From positions 1 to 28,360 of the forward strand of contig JAVKOQ010000548.1 of NCBI GenBank assembly GCA_031835245.1: DNA of 28,360 bases. The letters run 5' to 3'. A program made the translations under genes and the position numbers. A model generated the notes under the pieces. That model was not told the DNA's origin and ran no database searches. It was given only the letters and a program-made list of their open reading frames with translations. Positions 1 through 10,451 of the stretch are shown piece by piece (the stretch's first letter is position 1; every line of letters begins with the position of its first letter). Origin of the DNA: Balamuthia mandrillaris. Taxonomy: Eukaryota > Discosea > Longamoebia > Balamuthiidae.

Positions 1-1468
1 CAGGGTCAAGCTCCTCGCCCTCCTTATGTGGGTCAAACATGTATTGAGCGGATAGTTTGTCGTATTGCTGCCGATACTGCTTTTCTTCTTCCATCCATTG
101 AGAAGGTTGACTGGATGCTTCAGAGAAGTATTCCAGGAATAGCTTCCAACAAATGCCTCGAAGCACCGTTGTGGATAGAGTTCCGTTGAGTGCTTTCTTG
201 CGAAGCAATTCCTTGAGATTGGAAGTGGCGTCTTTGGCGTTTTGAGTTGCTTTCTGTCCTTCTTCATTTTCTTCCTTCTCATTCTTTTCTTCTTCTGAGG
301 TCTCTTCGGTGACTCTCTGTAGCTCTATAAAGAGGGTGTTGAATTCTTTCACCCTATTTGATGTTGCTAGAGTTAGAAAATATCAAGAAAGGTAGAGAAC
401 AAAAATGAAGAACGAAGATAAGGAAAAAGAAAAGCAAAGCAAAGGATAGGAAGAGAACATACATTTGAGCCAAAGAAGGAGTAGGGGGTTCCTCGAACGT
501 AGCATCAGCCTCCTCTTCGACTCTCTCAACCACAGAAGATGCCTGCTGCTCCTTGATTTGTGCCGTTGAAGTGGGCTGATTCCAAACATGTATCACTTCT
601 GTATCTTCCGCAGTTTGGCTGAACGCAATGCTCTCTTCGCCTGCATCAGCTGAACGGGCTGTTGTTTTGCTTTCTTGTGCCTCTGTGTCCAGCGCGGATA
701 CTGAGGCCGACGATGAAAAGTGAACGTCATCAGAGGCAGAGGATAACGATGCCGAGCTGGACTTGTTCTTTCCGCTTACGTGAAAACCATAGTCGGTAGG
801 TGATGCTGTTAGAGTTTAAGATAAGGAGATGAGCAAGAGGGAAAAGAAAAAAACAGCATACGACAAGCACTACAAAAAAAAAAAAATAGAATAAAAAAGA
901 GAAAGAGAAACGACGAAAGAGAAACGACGAAAGAGAAGGACAAACTGTGAAAAAAAATAAGAAATAAACAAAAGCAAAAGACAAACAGAAAAAAAGAAAC
1001 AAAAAGAGAAAAAGAAAACGTACAGGAAAGGGAGGAAGGTTCCTCTCGCAACATTAGGAATTCGCGAAGAGGGTCTTGTGAGGGGTTATCCACCTCCAAG
1101 GCCTTGGCCTCGGCAAGGTTCGTCGCTCTCTCCCTGTGAGGCGTTTTGGGCGTGGCAGCCTTTTCCTCCACCTCCTTGGTCTTGCCTTTGTTGTTGCTGC
1201 TCTTCCTGTTGGTGCCTCGTTTGGTGGGGGTACCAAAGAGAGAGGTTCCCTTCTTTCTTTTGTCCTTCTTGTCTGGGTCGAGGGAGGAGGAAGAGGAAGA
1301 GGAAGAGATGGAGGAGGTGTTTGTTGTGGTGGGACTGCCGAACAGGTCCTGAGGGAGGTCTATGCCAAAGCTGTCTTTACGCTCCTCCCCGCCCTCCCCA
1401 AGAATGCTCCACTCCTCCTCGCCGTCAGCAAGGAGGATGCTCTCTTGCTTGTCGGTGTTGTTGCTCAT
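1..1468 (-). CDS. TBC1D5-like Rab GTPase-activating protein, N-terminal part
   Basis: Partial gene: start codon at 1468, reading leftwards off the window. Exons by eye: 1468-1024, 805-463, 353-1, with consistent phases. The first two exons encode a low-complexity, Ser- and acid-rich N terminus. The third enters a TBC domain: a segment reading ALNGTLSTTVLRGICWKLFL, then a Q-W-M motif and an R-x-x-Y-x-x-L helix, matches the beginning of the Rab-GAP domain in TBC1D5 (human has a similar RxxCWKLFL segment followed by QW). The family stimulates GTP hydrolysis on Rab proteins; TBC1D5 acts on Rab7 with retromer at endosomes. The catalytic Arg and Gln fingers lie outside the window, so activity cannot be judged. 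The long N-terminal extension is unusual for the family. The family call is firm for TBC and weaker for the TBC1D5 subtype. Confidence 0.72.
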
Positions 1469-1910
1469 GGTCCTTTCTGTTCTTGTCTTTTTTGTTTGAC
1501 TTCTCTCTTCTTCCCCTCTGCCTATTCCTGACCAGCAAGACCTTTTCTTTTTCCTTTCCCCCTACCTTAATTATCGTCGACACCAACTTATTGCCTATTT
1601 TAGAATTCTCTCACGTGTCTTTTTTCCTTTTCGCATTGAAACTGACATCAGTACATCTACACGTCAGCCTGGTGGTTACCGCGCAATGGTTTGGTTTGGC
1701 CGTTGTCCGTTTCGACATTAATTTTCCTCCGCTAAAAGTGGCACGGAAGCGCAAGGACTATTTTTGCTGCCGTTTTGTCCCTTGCCATTTCTTTTCACCT
1801 CAGTACCGTGCGTCATCAGTTTTCCCGCCCTTTCGTTTTTTTATCGTTTGGGGAATCTCTACAAAAAACGTAGCGGACAAAAGATATTGCCACCACGGCA
1901 AACGACGACG
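1469..1910. promoter_or_regulatory. Divergent intergenic region between the TBC gene and the transposase-derived gene
   Basis: A 442-base gap separates two genes transcribed away from each other, so it should hold both promoters. It is pyrimidine-rich on the + strand. An ACGTCA core (TGACGT on the other strand) lies at 1661-1666. I see no convincing TATA box and no conserved reading frame. Confidence 0.4.
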
Positions 1911-3204
1911 ATGGAGAAGCAGAATCAAGTAGCAGGAGAAGTAGAGGAGGAGGAAGGGGAGGAAATGGAGGAGGCGTTTCAGCTGGTTGGGAGCGACTCA
2001 CGAGTTCAACTTGGCTTCTTGGCCCTCCTGCATGGCCCGACCTACGCTGCCAAACAGTTTGGCTGCTCTTCTGGTACGGCGTGTTACTGGCGTGATAAAC
2101 TCTTGGATCCTTCCTACCACCATGGTTCTTGGGGAGGCCACCGGTAAAACTACTTTCTCTTTGTTTCATCTTCTTCGTTCCTAATCCATGTGTGGTACTT
2201 ATTCTCTTTGCATTTGTCATCCATGTTCTCTCTTTCTCTCCAAAAAAAAAAGATTTCAAAAGTTTTCTGCAGAGGTAGAAGAACAAATCCTTAACTTCGT
2301 TGGGGCACGCTGCCAGTCTCACCCCAACACCACCATCCGCCAGTACTGCGCTCTGCTTCGGGAGGCAGGCCTGCCCGACATCACTCGCTCCTGGCTGCAG
2401 CGCTTCCTTCACAAGCGGTCCTTGGAGGCTAGACGACAACAAGAACAGGCGGCGCGTGACCGAGTGAACGAGGAACTCTTGAAGGAGTGGCTGAAGAGTA
2501 TTCCGCAACTGCCTTGGGGCGTTTTGAAGTTCATGGATGAGTTTGTGTTGGAAAAGGTTTGTTTTTGTTGTATTGTTTCTTTCTTTGCTTCTTTCTCTCT
2601 CTTTCTTTCTCATCATTTCTTTAATAGATGAAACAGGAGAGGATCTGTACATGACGTTGTTGTTAGATGCAAACAGAGAAGAAAACCCGACAGGTGTTAA
2701 CTACAGGGCTGGTAAACGGACGCCAAATTACTTCCTTTCGTTTGTAGTTTCAATGATCAATCAAGGCTTCTTGACAAGGTTCTTCCCTCTTGCTTCTTCT
2801 TGTTCTTCTTCTTCTTCAGCTAAATTCCTTTTATCCTCTTTGTACAAAATAACAGAGGAGATCTTCTCATTGTGAATCAAGCTTTAACTCCCGGCATTGA
2901 CACCATCAAAGACCAGCTAGACCATGTGCTCAACGCCACCGGAGTGACCATGACTGTTCTGCCCATTGCTCCTTCTTCTTCTTCCTCCTCCTCTTCCTTG
3001 CAGTTGAACCCTTGCGAGTTAGTATTCGCTCTAATGAGGGTGTTGCTGGCTAACCTCCGCCCCTGGGCAGCAAGTAACGGCGTTGCCTTGTGGCAGCAGG
3101 CCTTGTTGGCCTTGGCCCACATCAGCTACGCCGACTTGCTGGGCTTCTACTGGCAATGCACTCAGAGGACAAGTCAAGCAGAGGACAGCAGCTGTCCTCT
3201 CTGA
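1911..3204 (+). CDS. Tc1/mariner-type transposase-derived host gene with an altered DDE triad
   Basis: Four exons (1911-2143, 2253-2556, 2642-2778, 2856-3204) give about 340 residues, the usual length of a Tc1/IS630-type transposase. An acidic N-terminal stretch precedes two helix-turn-helix-like segments (a YAAKQFGCSSGTACYW region, then FSAEVEEQILNFVG and TRSWLQRFL). The catalytic half follows: KFMDE carries the first Asp, AGKRTPNYFLSFV matches the usual GKR..LL strand, GDLLIVNQAL sits where active enzymes have a D-N-A motif, and NPCELVFALMR keeps the last acid of the NP-x-E-LVF motif. The second Asp is therefore Asn here. A serine run is inserted before NPCE. I saw no terminal inverted repeats. 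Multiple introns, loss of a catalytic acid, and an otherwise open frame suggest a domesticated gene rather than a mobile element. The third exon's acceptor (GAGAG/GAT at 2641/2642) is the least certain junction. Confidence 0.7.
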
Positions 3205-3339
3205 ACGAATGATTTTTTGGCGGGAAAAAAAGCTGCACAAACACAACAAAAATGCTGCAGTTTGTATGCAGTAAAATTCCTCGTTGTTTAGCTAGCCGAT
3301 CGATCGATGTACGATTTATGATTGGGGAGGAGTAATGCA

Positions 3340-3347
3340 TGACGTCA
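3340..3347. promoter_or_regulatory. TGACGTCA palindrome upstream of the p22phox-like gene
   Basis: A perfect eight-base palindrome of the kind bound by ATF/CREB bZIP factors lies about 95 bases upstream of the start codon at 3443. The function is inferred from sequence only. Confidence 0.35.
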
Positions 3348-3442
3348 GCTTATTTATCATTACAGAAATTATGATCAAAAAACAAAAAAAAAAAAAAAGA
3401 AACGAGGAACAGAAAAACAAAAAAACCAAAAGACCACAAGGA

Positions 3443-4238
3443 ATGAAGTTGAAGTGGAGCGGTTGGGGAAGAACACTTGCTTTGGCAGGAGGCTACTGTA
3501 TGTATTTCTTTGGTTTCGAAGCGACGAGCTCTCTCTTTTTTGTTAAACCTTTTGCTTTTCTCCCTCCTATCTCAAAAGGGGCTATCAACGGAGGCATTGT
3601 GGACCTTTTCTACAAGTATAATGATGGTTACCAATACATTGTTGGCGCTTATTCCATGTTCGTTTCCTTTCTCCTTTTAGTTTTAACATTGTTTGTAACA
3701 TTCCGAGTTTTTTCAACTCTATATAGTTTTATTGGCATCCTGATCATTGCCTTTTTGTGGCCGTTCAAGTTCTTGGGTCCCATTCTCATTGTTGCCAATT
3801 TCAATACTCTTCCTTTGGGCATCCTTCTCCTTGCGTAACTCTTCTCTTTTCTTCTTCTTTTTGTGTTTTGTTGTTTGTTGGTTTTTACTTACTCTTTCCT
3901 TATTTTTTTTATTTACAGAGCTGGTCCATTCTGTTGCACGTTGGCGCCGACGTTGGTGGCTGGGGTCGTTATATTTTTGGCTGGCATCTTCTTTGTGATA
4001 GGCGGCATACTCCGAGAAAAGGTCTCCTTCTACTTCTCCTCATTCTTTCTCCTCTTATTCCATTCGTTATTTTTCTCGTTTTTTTTCTTCTTTCGTCTTG
4101 TTCTTCTTTCTTGCTCTCCTTTTTTTGCTGCCGTTCTTACGTATTCCATGACAACAGAACCTGAGCTTGGACGAAGTTAAAGCGGGTTGGCCTTGCTGTT
4201 TTGATGCACCTCCTCCTCGCCGTGGTGGGGGAGACTAA
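3443..4238 (+). CDS. p22phox-like membrane protein (cytochrome b-245 light chain family)
   Basis: Five exons (3443-3497, 3579-3657, 3727-3834, 3919-4021, 4158-4238) with compatible phases encode about 141 residues. The order of landmarks matches p22phox (CYBA): a tryptophan-containing N terminus (WSGWGRTLALAGG), a GGIV motif in the first hydrophobic segment, YIVGAYSIFIGILI resembling the FGAYSI segment of human p22phox, a central GPF-containing loop, a last hydrophobic helix (VAGVVIFLAGIFFVIGGI), and a short cytosolic tail with PPPRR. In animals and in Dictyostelium this subunit binds and stabilises the NADPH oxidase catalytic chain, and the proline-rich tail docks an SH3-bearing activator in animals. 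The tail is much shorter than in mammals. No NOX catalytic gene lies in the window. A different small tetraspan family remains possible. Confidence 0.62.
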
Positions 4239-4290
4239 ACTTTATCTCTTTGTGACTATTTTTTCTAATGTATTTAAACAAAACGCAAAG

Positions 4291-5230
4291 TTACCTTCCT
4301 TCTCTTCTTTCTCCTTGCGATACTTGTTCTTCTTCTTTTTCTTCTTCTTGTTCTTGTTCTTGTTCTTGTTCTTGTTCTCCTTCTTCTTCTTCTTGTTCTT
4401 GTTCTTGTTCTTGTTCTTGTTCTTCTTCTTCTTCTTCTTCTTGTTCTTGTTCTTGTTCTTCTTGTTCTTGTTCTTGTTCTTGTTCTTGTTCTTGTTCTTG
4501 TTCTTCTTCTTCTTGTTCTTGTTCTTGTTCTTCTTCTTCTTCTTCTTGTTCTTGTTCTTGTTCTTCTTTTTCTTCTTCTTCTCCTCTTTGTTGTCTCAAG
4601 CGAATCAACTGCACTATAGTTATTGCCGCACTTTTAGAATATCCCTTGGCTTGAAACTCTGCAACCTCGGCTTTAAACTTTTGTTGCTCTTCTTCCTTTC
4701 CTTCTTCCTCCACAGAAAGCGGATCCTTTGCATAGTAGGGATTGTTGTTACTTTCGTTCAGCTGATGAAGCTTGGCAAATATCTGCCACATGTTGCGAGC
4801 ATGTCGGTGATAAAACAATCGTTGCAACGCACTTGACCGAACAGATACACTCTCTTCAAGAACGAGGGATGTTCCCTCTCCATCGACTGCCCCTATTTCA
4901 GCAACAGTTGCTATTATGTTTTGGCCACCTCGAAAGTGTATCCATCCGCTTCCTCTGACTCTGAGGAAGGGCTTCTTCTGGACCTGGAAGCGGTTCATCC
5001 GTTGGTGCCCGTTCCGTATCCCAAAACATCTCCCAAAAGCCACGTTTGCGTTGCGGGGGATACGCTGCTATCAACGCGGAGAGGTCCTTTGGCGACAATC
5101 CAAAGTGAATGCGCCACACGGCTTTCTCACGGGGTGCTTCGCGTTGCTCAGCATCGGGGAGGAGTTGAGCGATTGAGCGGGCGTGTTGGTACTGCGAAAG
5201 AGAAGGTTCGAACACTGTTTTTGAAGCCAT
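4291..5230 (-). CDS. Unrecognised protein with a long Glu/Gln repeat tail
   Basis: The start codon at 5230 lies only 50 bases beyond the end of ESF1 on the same strand. The first frame (MASKTVFEPSLSQYQHARSI onward) and the downstream frame differ. A 91-base GT-AG intron at 4983-4893 joins them in phase, giving about 282 residues; unlike most introns here it is not pyrimidine-rich, so a frameshift is the alternative. The body has a WRIHFGLSPKDLSALIAAYP segment, a tryptophan-rich FWEMFWDTE segment, an amphipathic stretch (LFYHRHARNMWQIFAKLHQL) and a KGYSKSAAITIVQLIRLRQQ helix. The last hundred or so residues are EQ and EEEQ repeats from an inverted TTCTTG array, ending at a stop at 4291-4293. 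I recognise no family. The EQ tail could instead be intergenic repeat with the true end upstream. Confidence 0.5.
4321..4590. repeat. TTCTTG/TTC microsatellite array (1)
   Basis: About 270 bases made of TTCTTG hexamers interspersed with TTC triplets on the + strand. Since every unit is a multiple of three, all frames stay open. On the minus strand it reads as Glu-Gln repeats in the overlapping gene. It is the same repeat family as at 15626-16140 and 21375-21655, but here pyrimidines lie on the non-coding strand. Confidence 0.9.
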
Positions 5231-5280
5231 CTTTGTTGTCTCTTTGTTGTGTTTATTCTCGAAAAAACAAAAAAACAGGC

Positions 5281-5435
5281 TTAAACTTTTTGTCTTTTTT
5301 GAAGAGGAGTTGCTTTTCCTTTGTTGCCTTGTTTGGGGTGTTGTTGTTGCTGCTGTTTATCTTCTTTCTTTGGTGGAGCCAACGCGCTTGCCTTCCGTTT
5401 CACCTTCAAACCAAACAGTTAGAATAACAGAAGAG

Positions 5436-5466
<31 letters not shown>

Positions 5467-7937
5467 CAGAAAGAAAAAAGAATTATAACGCGTACAGATT
5501 GAACCAACGAAGAAAGTTGTTGGTCTTTAAAGTTGCCAGAAGAGGAGGGAGCCGCCCCTGTTTTTGTTCGCGGGGCTTGTTTAGTTCCGTTTTGATTCTT
5601 GGCTGCCTTTGTTCCGTTTTGGTGTAGCTTGGAGCGCTCTTGTTGGATTTTTAACATGTTGGGAGTAACCTTTGTTGCTCTGTTTATTTTGAAAATGTGA
5701 GAAGATAAACAAAGGTAGAGAGAAAGATGGAAAGGAAAGACAGAAAGAAGGAGAAAGCGAAAAACGACGGAAGAAAGAAGGAGTACCTGGTAGGATCGAT
5801 GGCGAAACGATGGTCAGTAAGAATCTGACTAAAACGTTCATCCTCAAGATCGACTTCAAAGGAAGCCGCCTTTTTATCTTTTTTGGTTCCCTTTTTCTTC
5901 TTGCTGCCCTTCTTATTTTTGTTGGTGCTCTCATCGTCCTCGTCTTCTTCGTCTCTGTCTTCATCCTTCCTTCGCCTTGAAGACAACTTTTCGTCCATGA
6001 CAAGAAGCTCCAAGTTAGCCTTTTGTTGCTTCTCTTCTTCCTCATCCATCGACTTTTGTTCTCTGCGAGAGCGAAGACTTTCTTGCTCTTCCTTCTCCGC
6101 TCGTAACTTCTCCTTCAGTTCCTTCTTTCTCTGTTTCTTCTTTTCCTTCTGAGCACGCAAATGTTGCTGCCATACGCTTTCTCCTTCATCGTCGTCTCTC
6201 TCTTTCTCTTTTAGTTTTTGTTTTTTAGTATCAACTAGGTCTTGAACCTTTTCACTGAGGCCAGTGGAGAAGGTGATTTCCATTTCTTCCTCTTCTTCCT
6301 CCTCATCTCCTTCTTTGTTAGGAGAAACCAAGTTGAGGAGAGAGAGGTAACGTTGCCTCTTCGACGCTTTCAGTTTTTTCTTCCCTTCTTCATCATCATC
6401 GGAAACCTCGACCCAGTCATCCCTTTCTTCTTCGTCGCTTTCATCTTCGGAGGAAGAAGAAGCAATGTAAGCCTTAAAGTCGTCATCACGAAGTTGAGCG
6501 AATGCCTCTTTATCTTTTGCAAACTTGGGTGCACGGTGCATGAACAGTTCCTCTCTGTTGTGGTCGTTGCTGTCCCAAGTCAACTCCACTTTTGTATGTT
6601 GTAGCACTTTGCTGCAGAATTGTGGTGCTTGATAGTTGGATGGCACATCTGCCGCTTTGTCTCTTCATAAAGGGAAGGCAGAGTGAAATAATTGTTAGAG
6701 AAAAGGGAAGAATAAAGGTAGGTGATACCAGAAGAATAGAAGAAACGAACTTGGGAATATCTTCAAAGGTAATATCATCGGGAATGAAACGAAGATCAAG
6801 AATGTTGCCCGTTCGCTCGAACTCCATGCCGTCACATTGTTGATAGATGGACAGAGCCGTTTGTGCCGAGTCACATTCAACCACTGCAAAATAGTACTTG
6901 AGCTTATCCAACTCATAGCGGCGGAGTTTCTCCAGGTCGATAGCAGACTGTCCCTCGCCACCGTTCTCTGCCTCTTCCTCTGAATCACTGTCCTTCTTTT
7001 CATCCTTCCAAACGCCTTGGGGTCCATATTGCAGTTCCTTTTAACCATTCCAAGAACGTTTGAGAAAGAAAACGAGAACGAAGCATAAGAAAGAAACGAC
7101 AAGAAAGGAACAACAAGAATGAAGAAAGAAAGAAGAGAAGCGAACCTTTTGTTCTCTCTCTTTGCCAAACTGAGAGGGATAAATAGTGACAGAGGAAATG
7201 ACGCCAGTAGCGGGCAGGAACGAGTGGAACAGCACCAACAGGTCCGTGGCCGTGACCTTCTCCCAGTCGCACTTGAGCACCGCAAAGCGCCTCGTCTCCT
7301 CCCCATCCGGAATGTCCTCCTCCTTTTCGCTCACCTCCTTTTGTTGCTCTTCCTCTTCTTCTTCCTCTTCCTCGTCACTATCTTCTTCTTCTTCCTCTTC
7401 ACTCGACTCTTCTACTACTGCTGCTTTTTTCAACTGTTGTTTCTTTGTCGCTTGTGGTTGCTTCTTCATGGTCTTCTCCTCCTCCTCTTCTTGTTCTTCT
7501 TCTTGTTCTTCACTTGCTTCTTCGCTATCTTCTTCTGCTTCCTCTTCGTGTTTGGCTTTGTCCTCTTCCTCCTCCTCCGGAAGGCGGTAAAACTTGTGGA
7601 GGTCCTCCTTGAGGGTGTGCTTCTTGGCGCGGCCAAAGGGGTCCAACGTCTGCGTGGCAAAGTGAGGGTCGGTGAACATCTTGGCGAAGCGCTCGTCAAT
7701 CTCCACCTTGTGGGCCTGCTTGGAGGAAGGGCGCCATCGCGGGTCCATCGCCGCGGATGAGGAGTGGGAGCGTTTCTCTTCTTCCTTTCTGTTGTTTTGG
7801 TTGCTGCTTCCTTGCCTCTGCTGCTTCTCCTTCGGAGCCGCGGCTACCGTGTTGTTATTCTTCTTCTCGGCATTTTGTTTTTGTGATTGAGGATTGGAAT
7901 TTTTGGAGTTATTTCTGCGCTTTGATTGTTTTCCCAT
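5281..7937 (-). CDS. ESF1: ESF1 homologue, nucleolar pre-rRNA processing factor
   Basis: Five exons (7937-7146, 7037-6751, 6662-5787, 5679-5490, 5403-5281) total 2268 bases, 755 residues; human ESF1 is about 850. The N terminus is Lys/Asn-rich, then comes the conserved MDPRWRP-like start with [13 protein letters not shown], followed by an acidic tract. The core carries [12 protein letters not shown], then [20 protein letters not shown] and [17 protein letters not shown], which are family signatures. Later come [12 protein letters not shown], a highly charged region, and the C-terminal [20 protein letters not shown] plus IDP motif. The last exon ends in a basic KRQKV like human ESF1. In yeast, Esf1 is an essential nucleolar protein needed for 18S rRNA maturation in the small-subunit processome. 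The junctions are all in phase and recreate conserved motifs. The call is firm. Confidence 0.92.
5438..5466. repeat. (GA)n microsatellite in the last ESF1 intron
   Basis: Perfect AG dinucleotide run inside intron 5489-5404 of ESF1. It reads as CT on the coding strand, fitting the general pyrimidine richness of introns here. Confidence 0.85.
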
Positions 7938-8341
7938 TTTTTTTTTGTTCCAGAGCAGCAGAGTACTTGAAAAAAACAGCGGGAGGGAGAAAGAGAACAA
8001 ACAAGAATAGAAGGAGAGCTTGTGCGAAGAGTCCGGCGGCGATCACGCGGTTCCTTCTTTTTCTTTTTCTTTTTTTTTTCTCTCTTCCGAATTTTTTCTC
8101 CTTTAGTTTTGTGCAGGACTTGTACACTTGTTGTCCTCTGCTACTGCAGTATATAAATAATGACGTCCTTTTGTTCAACAAAACTGTTCTTTTACTTCAG
8201 CTGAGGTGCTCCTAACCTGCTCAAACTACTCACCAAAAGTTCGTGTCGTCCTTGGAAAACAGCACATGTCGTCCTGAAAATTTTTCGTGTCGTCACGGAC
8301 ACATTTTTTTGATTCAAAGAAAAAAAAAACCAATAAGAGTT
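7938..8341. promoter_or_regulatory. Intergenic region upstream of ESF1, with TATA-like and TGACGT motifs
   Basis: The 404 bases lie between the ESF1 start and the CIAO1 stop, both genes on the minus strand. A TATATAAATA stretch at 8150-8159 is followed at once by TGACGT (8161-8166), about 225 bases before the ESF1 start codon. Three direct copies of TGTCGTC occur at 8244-8250, 8267-8273 and 8288-8294. No open reading frame of interest is present. Confidence 0.4.
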
Positions 8342-10277
8342 CTACCCAGCAGTGGAAGTGCAGGAGGATGTCGAAGAGGCCAGCGGGACCTCCTGCACTC
8401 TCCATATCTTGACCAGGTTGTCATCCCCGCAGGAGGCCAACAAGGAGGGCTCCATGGGGTTCCACCGAACGCAATTGACATCGCCGGCGTGGGCTCTGTC
8501 CATGGAGCACGCTTGGAGGAAGGCCATCCCTCCGTTCTCCACTTGGACTTCTTTATCCTGTTGTCGTTATTGTTTTGAGAAAAGAAATGTGAATACAATG
8601 ATAACGATAAAAAATAAATAACCCGCAAAACAAAAACAAAACACAAGCGCAAAAAACAACAGATAACAAGAGAAGAGGGAAGAGAACGAGAGAGGAGAGA
8701 AGACAGAAGAGAAAACGAGAAAAAAGAGACAAAGTGCAAAGAGAAAAGGAGAACCTCTTTGAAAATACGAATTGTGTCATCGGCGGAGCCGCTCGCTATC
8801 AAGTTATCAGCAGACCAGTCCACGCTGTAGACGCACCGCCGGTGGTACCCGCTCAATGTGCACGCATTCTTCCATTGCAATGGTTTGTTTTCTTTTTGAA
8901 AAAAACAAATAGGGGTTAATACAAAAACAAAGAATAAAGAGTCTTCAAGATATTATCAATGAGAAACAGAGAAACGACAAGAAAAAACTGTGCTAACCTT
9001 TTGGGGGTGCTGGAAAAGCTTTCCAAACTATGATGGTCTTGTCATCGCTGCATGAGACGAGATGATTGCCCTCTTTGTCGTAGGCAATGTCCCAAACGGT
9101 AGAAGTGTGGCCGGTCAATGTGTCAACGCAGTACCAGTCGTCCTCGTTGTCCTTCCAAAACTTGATGGTATCATCATAGCTGCAAGAAGTCAGCAGCTGC
9201 AATTATTTTCGGTTAGTGTTTAATGAGTTTAAGATAGCATCAGAACACGGGTAGAACCAAACACACATAGAGAAGGAATCAGAAGAGGAAAAGAGAAGCA
9301 GCGAATGAGAAAATGAGGGAATGAGACAAAATGAAAGGACAGAGAACGAAGAAGTATAGGAGAACAGAATTGATAAAAACCTCTTTGGAGGGATGCCAAA
9401 CAACAGACTTGACGTCTTGGGTATGGCCGTGCAACACAGAAATGCACTCAAACTCGTTGTCAGACTCCACTATAATCAACATTAGAATCAGCAGGAAGAA
9501 AAAGAAGAAGAAGAAGAACAAAACAGTAGAAGAAGGTGAAGAAGAAGAAGAAGAAGAAGAAGAAGAAGAAGAAGAAGAAGAGAAGAACAAGAAGAACAAG
9601 AAGAAGAGAAAGAACAAGAAGAACTCACTCTCCCATATCCAGACACTCTTGTCACGGGAGCTGGTAGCGAGCAGAGTGCCCGTTCTGTCCCAAGCCAGTC
9701 CCTTTACTTCATTCTCATGCCCTTCCAACGTTGCAATACACTCAAAATCTGAACCCAACGTCAGAAAGAAGCAGAAGAAGAAAGAGGAGTGAGAAACAAG
9801 CAAACCTCCGTTTTGGTTCTCCCAAATCGAAGTGGTGGCATCAAAGCTGGCAGTGGCCAAGAACTTGCCACAAGGAGACCACTCCACCCGCCGAACGGTG
9901 CGCTGATGCCCGTCTTCCAGGATGGCCTTGCAGACCCACTCGGAGCCTTCCCTGCCCCACAGATGGATGGTCTTGTCACCGCCACAGCTGGCCAGCATGT
10001 TGCCCGAGGGCGACCATGACAAATGCCACACTCTGTCCGTGTGGCCTTCATGATGATGATTTTTTGTTAGTTTTTTTAAAGAAAAAGAAAAAGTAGTGAA
10101 GGAGTTGTTAGTTGGCCGTTTCTTTTTGTTTTTTTTTAAAAAAAACTGGGCTTGCGACAAAAACAAAACAAAAAGAAGCACTTAAGTACCAGGGAGTGTC
10201 TTTACAGCGGTTAGTTCCAATTTACATGAAGAAGAAGAAGAAGATGAAGTGCTGGCTTTGCTGCTTTCTCTCTCCAT
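8342..10277 (-). CDS. CIAO1: CIAO1 homologue, WD40 protein of cytosolic iron-sulfur assembly
   Basis: Seven exons (10277-10190, 10045-9806, 9748-9629, 9469-9381, 9196-8998, 8891-8755, 8557-8342) total 1089 bases, 362 residues; human CIAO1 has 339. Seven WD40 blades can be followed: [121 protein letters not shown], and [22 protein letters not shown]. The GHQRTVR, SFDATT and ENEVK signatures are specific to CIAO1/Cia1. The protein is part of the cytosolic targeting complex (with MMS19 and FAM96B in animals) that passes Fe-S clusters to nuclear and cytosolic enzymes. A short Ser-rich N-terminal extension precedes the first blade. The start codon at 10277 is the only ATG in frame in exon 1. Confidence 0.94.
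9480..9625. repeat. (GAA)n-rich microsatellite inside a CIAO1 intron
   Basis: This block of GAA triplets with a few GAACAA units lies in intron 9628-9470, the gap between WD40 blades three and four. On the coding strand it is TTC. Read as an open frame it would give Ser, Phe or Glu runs that have no place in CIAO1. Confidence 0.85.
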
Positions 10278-10451
10278 CTCTACGTTTTTTTTCTTTCTTT
10301 TCGGAGTATTCCAGTGAATGCATGATGTCACCGTATCTGTATTTGGAAAATAACCCCCATAAATGGAAAAAAGCTGACGTAATAGAGAAAAAGATCTCTT
10401 TCTCTCTCCTCTCCAGCAAGCGGCATTCATTCGCGATGAAGGTGGTGGTGT

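Noticed and set aside
3285-3320. GCTAGC and GATCGATCGAT palindromes after the transposase-derived gene as a terminal inverted repeat
   Set aside because: No matching inverted copy was found upstream of 1911, and no TA duplication frames the gene.
4201-4836. Plus-strand frames with Phe-Leu and Ser-Cys runs
   Set aside because: They are the reverse reading of the hexamer array; no conserved sequence flanks them and the p22phox-like gene already stops at 4238.
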